Source: a virus. From it: a stretch of DNA of 21,703 nucleotides. Below are positions 17,301-21,703 of this stretch, one piece after another. The DNA lies in the IMG/VR virus record IMGVR_UViG_3300020166_000133, positions 1-21,703 of that record. The stretch is one strand, 5' to 3'. The translations under genes were made by a program, and so were the position numbers. Below the pieces are notes generated by a model. That model was not told where the DNA came from. It worked only from the letters and a program-made list of their open reading frames with translations, and searched no databases. Each line of letters starts with the position of its first letter. The first letter of the stretch is position 1.

Positions 17301-17439
17301 CGCCTTCGGGTATACGAGGGCCTGTGGGGGCATAGTGAGCGGCAAACAACTCTTCCATGTCACTAGGCGTAGGGGGGACTGCCCCCTGTACCTTTAGTTC
17401 TTTCCCAGTCTCAGCATCGCGTATAGTATATTCAGGCAT
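11377..17439 (-). CDS. Giant virion protein with zincin-like HEATH motif and PLxRFG-like region
   Basis: This 2020-residue protein is probably an internal or ejected virion protein. Regions in order: a short N-terminal domain starting MPEYTIRDAETGKEL; a Gly/Ala-rich hydrophobic stretch (about 115-180); a long Ala/Glu/Gln-rich coiled-coil region (about 325-830); and a metallopeptidase-like motif IHEATH (925-930), with Glu970 or Glu974 in DEFVSEY as a possible third zinc ligand. After these come PYFPLYRDG (1269-1277), close to the PLxRFG signature of very large phage proteins, and an LPD38-like C-terminal region with hydrophobic segments near 1470-1500 and 1738-1769. Membrane-active segments fit a role in moving DNA into the host; that is inference. 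AAAGGA lies just before the ATG, 9 bases after the upstream stop. No lysozyme or RNA polymerase motif was seen. Confidence 0.9.
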   Translation of the reverse strand: MPEYTIRDAETGKELKVQGAVPPTPSDMEELFAAHYAPTGPRIPEGEQSTIGEELVRGVRQLGSASRTGISSLFGDAEEAALEGIERGKAIGESYGEAPSFQRIKDIAEEEGVLSAAASGVGQVPRALAGQVGVIGTALAGARLGAAVTPPVLPVVGPFAKPLGALLGGATAVGSQFLGSNVQRQAEAQQERGEELDIDVAKAARGAALQSLTETAGTGFVLGKRLIKNILNIAEDAPLTGQAASSLLNVSKRSIANSMGRGAVRGAASEVPVEVAQSVIERDQAGLDLLSDEALEEYGEAAYMAATVGGSLGAGANAFAPSSARAELANQENEEAEAQAEAAGTVVAAPIVVTEANGSTVTSQKNLDGTLTVVRKNPAGEETGRTTVEGEEAVSAFEAQQEKQRAEAPVTEDDLTEVDAPQEQELTPEEEAALVAKFDKDREAEEAAQAEIDAAAELEEVPETWEEDIDARNAAETAKRAEEFTNLQSEQAEEGVEPNEQVKVTGFEQVQFTADDIAIATEAARVRAEEDAAKNRTAGAALAAAAPTAKEVEAELNAPEAKEALQQEFGGKEEFEGEAKKALDTLEGVENLSQNITNQLEVASAKLNPNADTALAKRLRDGVLKGLKEKPAANAVAPANAILYYLNDVFSPKVSVRMLAYDLATLDPKASKAETTRVNNAARYVRSLPAASALLDAQIAEIKEGIAARAKNSETIAKLKEQYGEQWVEQTKEAKAGLTRSEVNEAKKAAKDRLEAEQAEQAAELVGDAFKSDPNVAVEAVQEVVKKTEEDLGGADALATNTDAAQRQVQVDADVAAFLAQPGNKITQALRLDAVASSSMPISPAIFEQLSQGNIGAALDILGQSVNPKVRKTARELRNNIGNTKIELVENLATPEGEALAGLYNPQTDTIQINSSVPIAVHTLIHEATHATTSHVLANPAHPLTIKLTAIYEASKAGLSSSYGSTSLDEFVSEYTGNPNFANELASYTEAGTKKNLWQRIVDAFADFFGIKALKTPNAQQKVGEYISAILSPAPEYRDAGVMYSMLEDGKDAQLTSLLIGGGKGLSSSGITETSTSYIRGAYEGYTDKQRAFFLNSISLNNIADLVSQKVPAVGKLLNTLREQAGARNKLLDAHKLSVKKALEAFKGDREGRDVLDRLVFNSTLGIENEGGVDPLDPIDLKDSDGNPVYSKEQRELWRAMQPSVARLRQKPAQLQVYKDIRDAYAFIDNKTLAALDLRLEALIGDKAVRATVRNKIVRDIIGKNKIRPYFPLYRDGNFWLEYTFEGQYYAAPFDSRGQRNKAIAQLQKNGAKNVEKKSRIEVRERIKGIPTSSVSKIYNEILPALKDNPEAAQQLQDILFDVLPEQALLQGYKHRKGTLGFEEDAIGVFEKKMPVLITNLTNVEFDIPLTEVATEIKAQAAEHPDDALVQDVLRATVGTTSGVDRRNGRLASYLEFAKNPYIGETARTLKSLAFFGTLGFNISSIVVNLTNIPIVGMPYLAARYGPLKATRMILSAMREYMSTGFSRESEIFPTVDANGNEVNEQVTVRSGLSLTNDTAKFPSYGPLADLFIKYGLDSRTLASDMFDLENPSNRLLNKFQAASGFLFNHAERANRQIFAMAVYKAEMEKLTNKKFDELSETEIAEFGTQAAQTAIDSTEEINSAALLTSAPRFSQNDMGSLVFMYKRYPSAILAMQFKMFKSLLADMTMKRQRALAAGEIDQAEFDRQAAEALVLRKQLILQYASAGAFAGVAGVPLYGLVAMTANTFLLDDDEEDFDTIVSKAIGEGAMSGIFNNYLNVSVADRISQTNLIVRNRANYEPDSMVEHYLEMFGGPVVGIGMRWLNGLGSIAEGGEAAQRGAERLLPAFLSNSMKSYRYATKGAVSMRGDEILKGTMRPMSLFAQALGFAPANYTKQLEINALNKRVDRNIAEARTKILRKYYKSLRDGDTDGLRDAVDELNEFNQRHPTVAITPETIKRSIAQHGRTSIQTGMLGGITVNKRRQAEVLRSNAEFGDEWM

Positions 17440-17448
17440 GGTGTTCCT

Positions 17449-19695
17449 TTAGCTCCCCACTACGGTAAACCTATCAGTCGCAGGTGTGGTGGGCGTTGAG
17501 GCGGTAGAAACTCCCGATTGCCCCATACGGCGCGCCAACTCCCTTGCAATGTACTGATCTTCAAGACGCCTTACGGCATCTGCGTACATTTGCGCGTCGA
17601 AACGTTCTTTTCCGTCAAAGTAGCCGGAGCCTGTTGTGGCTTCTAACCTTAACTTATCTTTTTCCGCTTGGAGTAAGGCATCAAAAGCCATACCGGTGTA
17701 AATGTCGTTGATTACGTCGGCTGTAAGTTTAGCGTTTGCAGTGTTTCCCTGCGCTTCTATGCGTTGTTTTAACTCTTCTGAGCGTGCATTTATATCCATC
17801 TGCCTTAAGTCTTTCTCGTTAGCAAACCTAGAGCGGTCGCGGGCTTTTTCTCTGTCGAATAAGCGCTCTTCGGCTTCAAGTTTTCTGCCTTCTTCTGCAA
17901 TCTTAGCAAACTCAAAGCCTTTAGAAGCACCCGCGCCTCTTCCCAAGATACTACCTACATCCCGCAACAGCCCCGATATTCCCCCTTCTTTCTTAGTTGG
18001 GGTAGTAGCGGCGGTAGTGCTGGCGGGAGGTGCCGCGTTTCTTTTCTCTTCGGCGGTTTGCATAGCAGCACGTAACGCTGTAGCCAAAGCTTGATCGTCT
18101 ATGCCTTCCATACTATTCAGACTGCGGTCCGAAGGCGTACTTGTAGGAGTGGTAGGAGTGGTAGGAGTGGTAGCTGCTTCTACTATATCTCCCCCACTTG
18201 CGGATGCCGTTTCAATAGCGGAGGCCGTTTCTTTGCCTTTCGCTTGGTCTTGCTCTACTTCGGTTCCCGTGTAGCCTTCTTGTATGTCGCTAATAAAATC
18301 TGAGTTTATAACCCCGTCAATTAACCTGCCCGGACCAGTAACGATGTCGTTAGCATAAGCACCAAGATATCTTCCTAATGAGGGGTCATCGCTATTTTCT
18401 GCAACGTTTGTTGCTCTGGGTAGTATTGCGCTAGCATAACCGCTTAAATCTAGGCTGCCTAAACCAGACTCATCTACAAAGTCTGCGATATTTCCGGGGA
18501 CTGCACTAAGATCTTCTTTGGCTTGGTCGTATATAGTCCGGCCCATCGTGGACTTTCTTGGGTCGCGTTCTGCTACAAAATCTTTTACCCCGCCCAGTAT
18601 GTTGGCTATGCCCATACCGCTATCGGGGCTAGTCATAACGTCTTGCATACTCGCGCTGTTCTCGGCGTTTATGCTACGCTGCGCTGCGTTTAGCTCGTCT
18701 GTAAGTGACGGGCCTATGTCTCGTTCGTTGCGAGCCTGCATAGTTTTACGATTAAAGTCTCTAGCAGCGTCACTAGTAGCCCCTGCATTTTCTGGCATTG
18801 ACGGCATTCTGTCTCGCAGTACATCCATAGCACCACGGCCTACTCCACGTAGGGTATCGTTTTGCCCACGCGCAACTTGGCTGTCTAGCATCTGGCTTAT
18901 AGCGGATAGCTGCCCTTCAGTAAAGTCTGCGATGTCACGGCCTATAGAAGACAAGTAAGCCCTGATCTCTCCTCCACTTGCGTAGCCTCTAACGTCTCCA
19001 CCCATAGCTAACTTAGCTGTACCCATATCAGAAACGATACGTTTAACTCGGGGCGACGTTAACTGTATTAAGTCTTTAATCTTTTGCTCAAACAGTTGTT
19101 TTTCTTGCGGGAACGCATTATCTAAATCTTCCTGCGCTTTTTTCATGTCCTGTATAAATTTAATTACTTCTGGGTCTTGTTGCGGTTTACTAGTAGCCGC
19201 CGGTCGCTGCGCTTGGGCCTCGGTGTTTGACATGCCCTGTGGTACGCCTTGCATACCGCCGCTTGCATACCCAATAATCCCACCTTGAGCACGTCCGATA
19301 GACTGCATGTTTTGGGCAGGATTAGCGGAGATACCTTGTGCCATTTGCGGTTGCGGTTGCGGTTGCGGTTGCGGTTGCGGTTGCGGTTGCGGTTGCTGCG
19401 CACTTCGCTGTCCCTGTTGCATAACCCCCGGAGATACCCTTGCTATTGGCGATTGAGGCATGGCTTGACTCTGCAACTGTCTTTCAAATTGCTGTACCAG
19501 ATTACCCCCCGGAACGGGTGGTTGGGGGTTCATATCTTGTTGCCGTCCCCCCGCTTGACCCGTACTAGCCATTTGCTGCAAGGCAATAGCCTTAAACAAA
19601 TCTGGATATTGCTGTTGGCTTTGCATTAGTTTCTGTGAGCCAAGGCTTTTTAAATTTTCTATTTCGCCGCTAATAGGGCCATTACTTTGGTACAT
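17449..19695 (-). CDS. Gln/Pro-rich virion-type protein with GG..GY..GG motifs
   Basis: This 748-residue protein is mostly low in complexity. The first 130 residues are rich in Gln, with a Pro-Gln repeat at 101-117 encoded by a DNA hexanucleotide repeat. Two related glycine motifs follow: GGIIGYASGG (138-147) and GGDVRGYASGG (232-242), separated by a helical, charged segment. Later come TTPTTPT repeats from a 9-base tandem repeat, and an Arg/Glu-rich helical region likely to form a coiled coil (about 590-680). I recognise no enzyme domain. Such Gly-Tyr motifs occur in tail-length or internal virion proteins of phages, so a structural role is inferred from this and from its neighbours. AGGAGA before the ATG is a strong ribosome binding site; there are 25 bases to the upstream gene. 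Confidence 0.85.
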   Translation of the reverse strand: MYQSNGPISGEIENLKSLGSQKLMQSQQQYPDLFKAIALQQMASTGQAGGRQQDMNPQPPVPGGNLVQQFERQLQSQAMPQSPIARVSPGVMQQGQRSAQQPQPQPQPQPQPQPQPQMAQGISANPAQNMQSIGRAQGGIIGYASGGMQGVPQGMSNTEAQAQRPAATSKPQQDPEVIKFIQDMKKAQEDLDNAFPQEKQLFEQKIKDLIQLTSPRVKRIVSDMGTAKLAMGGDVRGYASGGEIRAYLSSIGRDIADFTEGQLSAISQMLDSQVARGQNDTLRGVGRGAMDVLRDRMPSMPENAGATSDAARDFNRKTMQARNERDIGPSLTDELNAAQRSINAENSASMQDVMTSPDSGMGIANILGGVKDFVAERDPRKSTMGRTIYDQAKEDLSAVPGNIADFVDESGLGSLDLSGYASAILPRATNVAENSDDPSLGRYLGAYANDIVTGPGRLIDGVINSDFISDIQEGYTGTEVEQDQAKGKETASAIETASASGGDIVEAATTPTTPTTPTSTPSDRSLNSMEGIDDQALATALRAAMQTAEEKRNAAPPASTTAATTPTKKEGGISGLLRDVGSILGRGAGASKGFEFAKIAEEGRKLEAEERLFDREKARDRSRFANEKDLRQMDINARSEELKQRIEAQGNTANAKLTADVINDIYTGMAFDALLQAEKDKLRLEATTGSGYFDGKERFDAQMYADAVRRLEDQYIARELARRMGQSGVSTASTPTTPATDRFTVVGS
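18143..18169 (-). repeat. Three 9-base tandem repeats (Thr-Pro-Thr coding)
   Basis: Three exact copies of GTAGGAGTG lie in frame inside the 748-residue gene and read as Pro-Thr-Thr on the minus strand. This makes the TTPTTPT linker before the coiled-coil part of the protein. Because the unit is 9 bases, changes in copy number would keep the frame. Confidence 0.85.
19345..19396 (-). repeat. Hexanucleotide tandem repeat coding for Pro-Gln
   Basis: Eight exact copies of TTGCGG (19345-19392) plus a partial copy read on the minus strand as alternating Gln and Pro codons. They encode residues 101-117 of the 748-residue protein. The unit length keeps the reading frame, so slippage would change the length of the linker without breaking the gene. 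Confidence 0.95.
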
Positions 19696-19720
19696 AATCT
19701 TAAATCTCCTATGGCCCGTC

Positions 19721-20542
19721 TTATCCGGGGAAGTATTCTTTATACTTATCGTAAATTGAAGTTAGTGCATCAAAGTACCCCAACCCCTGAGAAAAACTGC
19801 TTGGCTCTACGTAAGTCATGTCTTGTGCTTCTATAGGTAAGCCCTGCAATAGAGATTGTTGATACTGGACCATTTTATAGGGGTTATCCCGTTCTTCTTT
19901 AAACTGCGCGTAATCAGCGGCAATGCCTTGCTGCTCTATGCCACGCTGAATTGCTCCGGCGTCTTGCATAGCGTTTAACGACTCTAAGCCATATTTGTTT
20001 GTATATTCTTGAGCCTGCCTAGCGCGGTCTTGCTCGGTATTAAACTGGTCCATACCTTGGGTGTAGGCTGTCTGCATGCCTGTGCCGTATATATCTGCGA
20101 GGTTTCGCGTCAGGTTTCGCTGCCCTTCGGACTCCATAATAGCTTGACGTGACCCACCAAACGCACCTGCTTTGCCTAGCCTACCTGCATTTTGCACCCG
20201 CAGTATTTCTGCTTGGCGCTGCGCTTCGGCCATTTGCGGTTCTAGTGCGGCATTTATATAGGGACTCATAAAGTCCTGAGCCGTTGTGCCAGAAGTAAAG
20301 CTAGTCGGCGTAAACGCCCCCATCTGCGCAGTCGGTACAGAAAGACCCGCCAAACCTTGAAAAGCTTTAGTTTGTAAATCAGATTGCCCCGCAGTTAAAG
20401 GTCCGCTGTAGGATTGGTAGGGTTGGTCTGCAAGAGCTGCTCCCTTGCCTAACATATTTGTTACATACCCCGATGCCCAAGGCGCAAGGGATTCTGTGGT
20501 GCTAGCTGGTTTGCCTACTGGATCGCCGGTTGCTGAACTCAT
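19721..20542 (-). CDS. Ala/Gln-rich helical virion-type protein
   Basis: This 273-residue protein has a disordered N-terminus (about 1-90, rich in Ser, Thr, Gly, Pro and Ala). A long helical region follows (about 92-215), opening with DFMSPYINAALEPQMAEAQR and carrying the motif GKAGAFGGSRQAIMESEGQR (123-142). The C-terminus (216-273) ends in aromatic-rich IYDKYKEYFPG. From memory the FMSPY...GAFGGSRQA arrangement is common among structural proteins of marine podoviruses and siphoviruses, but I know no assigned function; an internal virion or tail-fibre-linked role is inferred. The ribosome binding site TGAGGA contains the stop of the gene upstream, which places the two genes 10 bases apart and suggests coupled translation. 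Confidence 0.83.
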   Translation of the reverse strand: MSSATGDPVGKPASTTESLAPWASGYVTNMLGKGAALADQPYQSYSGPLTAGQSDLQTKAFQGLAGLSVPTAQMGAFTPTSFTSGTTAQDFMSPYINAALEPQMAEAQRQAEILRVQNAGRLGKAGAFGGSRQAIMESEGQRNLTRNLADIYGTGMQTAYTQGMDQFNTEQDRARQAQEYTNKYGLESLNAMQDAGAIQRGIEQQGIAADYAQFKEERDNPYKMVQYQQSLLQGLPIEAQDMTYVEPSSFSQGLGYFDALTSIYDKYKEYFPG

Positions 20543-20552
20543 AATTATTTCC

Positions 20553-21428
20553 TCACGCTAGATACTTGTTGGGGTCTATTTGACGCCCTTGTTCGGGGTT
20601 ACCTGTACGGTCTGTACGTACTCGGTCCATCATGCTGTATAGGTTTTGCGCGCCTGCTTCGGAATTACCGTTGCCTAAGTGACTTACTACGTCAGCAGGA
20701 ACTACAAACTCCCCATCGCTCAGTGCAGCAGGTTGGTTGTTATCTATCGTGGCAGGAATTTGGTCTGCCATACCGTCTGTTGGACCGCCTAAGTAGTAGC
20801 CGTTTACGTTGCCGCCTTGAGCCATACCTTGCACTTCACCAGTGCCATAAGGTTGTGTTTTTGTACCGTCTATATATTCTTGCAACAACGTATACAGATC
20901 GGCAACACCTCCGGGCTTAGTCTCACCATACGCTGTGTAGTACGGCCCCATCATTTTTTGTATGTCAGATAAAGGCACGTCCATTAAATCTGAAGCTCGA
21001 TACGGGTTTATATTGTACTGGTTCATTGCCCCAATACCTTGGTCGATTTGCTTGCGTTCTGTAGTTAGATTACCGGAGTCATCTAAGACCATTGCAAGGT
21101 TTTCCTTAACCCCTGCGTCAGTAAGTGTCTGAGCCGCAGGCCGCTGTTGCTTAGCCGGATTAGCGACATTTGCAAGACCAAATCTGTTAGCTTCTTCTCT
21201 AGCAAGAAGGTTTTGAGCGTCTACCCTAGCACCAAAAGCAGTATCATAGCGCCTATCGTAGGCGTCTTGCGTTTCAGTGTCAGCTCTATCCCCTAAATTG
21301 GGAGGGCTGACATAGCGTATATCACTAAAATAACGCTGCCCACTACTGCCCGGCCTACGATTTTCGTCGTAAGTATTCGGCACAGCCGCACGGGTTGCTT
21401 TAAAATTTGGAATTACGGTTTGTACCAT
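20553..21428 (-). CDS. Virion-type protein with C-terminal LSDGEFVVPADVVSHLGNGN module
   Basis: This 291-residue protein begins with a charged, Tyr/Arg-rich segment (1-90). Its middle is helical, and at 205-215 it has GGNVNGYYLGG, related to the motifs in the 748-residue protein. A conserved-looking module then runs from about 216 to 290: GGPTDGMADQIPATIDNNQ, LSDGEFVVPADVVSHLGNGN (236-255), then an Asn-Leu-Tyr-Ser-Met-Met-Asp-Arg-Val-Arg helix. From memory this module recurs in structural proteins of HMO-2011-like and pelagic phages, with no known biochemical role. The ribosome binding site TGAGGTT includes the upstream stop codon, again pointing to coupled translation. A structural role is inferred from operon context. 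Confidence 0.85.
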   Translation of the reverse strand: MVQTVIPNFKATRAAVPNTYDENRRPGSSGQRYFSDIRYVSPPNLGDRADTETQDAYDRRYDTAFGARVDAQNLLAREEANRFGLANVANPAKQQRPAAQTLTDAGVKENLAMVLDDSGNLTTERKQIDQGIGAMNQYNINPYRASDLMDVPLSDIQKMMGPYYTAYGETKPGGVADLYTLLQEYIDGTKTQPYGTGEVQGMAQGGNVNGYYLGGPTDGMADQIPATIDNNQPAALSDGEFVVPADVVSHLGNGNSEAGAQNLYSMMDRVRTDRTGNPEQGRQIDPNKYLA

Positions 21429-21435
21429 ATTAACC

Positions 21436-21703
21436 TCACGTATTCTCTAAGTACCGAATAAGTTCTTCGATATCATTGCCCTGCACTATACCATCTACTG
21501 CACCGCCTGCGTATAGGGCGGCAACATCATCTTGTTTTTCGTCTGTTACTTCAGGGGCAAATATACTGTCCCCAAACGCATCAAAATAGTAATCAATTTC
21601 TACGTCTTCACCCGATTCGACCGTTATAAACCCCGGCAAAGCTGGGTATTGGACGTTAGTTGTGCCTGTGCCTGTTCCCGTACCTGTGCCTGTGCCTGTG
21701 CCT
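21436..21703 (-). CDS. C-terminal part of an acidic protein with Gly-Thr repeat (partial)
   Basis: The frame is open at the right edge, so the start is outside the window. The visible 88 residues begin with seven Gly-Thr pairs, then TNVQYPALPGFITVESGEDVE, an acidic middle (many Asp and Glu), and an ending DDIEELIRYLENT-like helix. A TTG at 21637-21639 could be called as a start, but the frame continues through the repeat to the edge without a stop, so it is better read as an internal codon. The repeat is probably a flexible linker. The acidic C-terminus resembles small phage structural or chaperone-like proteins, but I do not recognise a family. The next gene starts 7 bases downstream. Confidence 0.75.
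   Translation of the reverse strand, partial: GTGTGTGTGTGTGTTNVQYPALPGFITVESGEDVEIDYYFDAFGDSIFAPEVTDEKQDDVAALYAGGAVDGIVQGNDIEELIRYLENT
21663..21703 (-). repeat. CCTGTG-type hexanucleotide repeat at the right edge (Gly-Thr coding)
   Basis: Near-exact copies of a CCTGTG hexamer run to the window edge, broken by one diverged copy (TTCCCG, around 21676). On the minus strand they read as alternating Gly and Thr codons. The repeat continues beyond the window, so its full length is unknown. Confidence 0.85.

Noticed and set aside
21436-21639. A complete 67-codon gene starting at TTG 21639
   Set aside because: The frame stays open through the Gly-Thr repeat to the window edge and the TTG has no clear ribosome binding site, so it is treated as the end of a longer gene.

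Overview
The window looks like part of the genome of a tailed, double-stranded DNA phage of marine type, probably a podovirus-like virus infecting an oceanic alphaproteobacterium. The basis is a packed set of phage replication genes on the plus strand, a block of large, low-complexity virion-type genes on the minus strand, almost no intergenic space, and no cellular housekeeping, tRNA or rRNA gene. Several proteins resemble, from memory, families common in HMO-2011-like and other marine phages. No database search was possible, so the taxonomic placement is inference.

Plus strand (about 1-11320), replication and nucleic-acid metabolism. In order: the 3' end of an unknown small gene; a staphylococcal-nuclease-like nuclease; a family A DNA polymerase with a 3'-5' proofreading domain; a RecB/Cas4-like PD-(D/E)XK nuclease with a probable Fe-S cysteine set; a small basic HNH-like protein; a SNF2-type helicase; a conserved protein with a predicted coiled coil; an excisionase/MerR-like helix-turn-helix protein; a protein with a four-cysteine cluster; an SSB-like protein with an acidic tail; a 982-residue fusion of AEP-type primase and DUF927-type helicase; a GT2-like glycosyltransferase; and a small unknown protein. 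Many of the genes overlap or abut. Short hairpins or dyads lie in three of the gaps (5080-5097, 6663-6680, 7451-7472). The block ends in a strong intrinsic terminator at 11356-11378.

Minus strand (21703 down to 11377), virion proteins. Read in transcription order: the 3' part of a gene entering from the right edge with a Gly-Thr repeat; a 291-residue protein with a conserved C-terminal module; a 273-residue Gln/Ala-rich protein; a 748-residue Gln/Pro-rich protein with Gly-Gly...Gly-Tyr motifs; and a 2020-residue protein with a zinc-metallopeptidase-like HEATH motif, a PLxRFG-like motif and long hydrophobic segments. Gaps are 7-25 bases and each start has a clear ribosome binding site, so this is one operon whose promoter lies beyond the right edge. 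The giant protein is most likely an internal virion or DNA-ejection protein.

The two blocks converge at about 11356-11379, where the plus-strand terminator touches the minus-strand stop codon. No stretch longer than about 300 bases lacks a gene. No CRISPR array, insertion sequence, integrase, att site or tRNA was found. The points most worth following are the giant protein with its buried zincin motif, the leucine at the Pol I 762 position in the polymerase, the glycosyltransferase at the end of the replication operon, and the uncharacterised cysteine-cluster protein beside the SSB-like gene.
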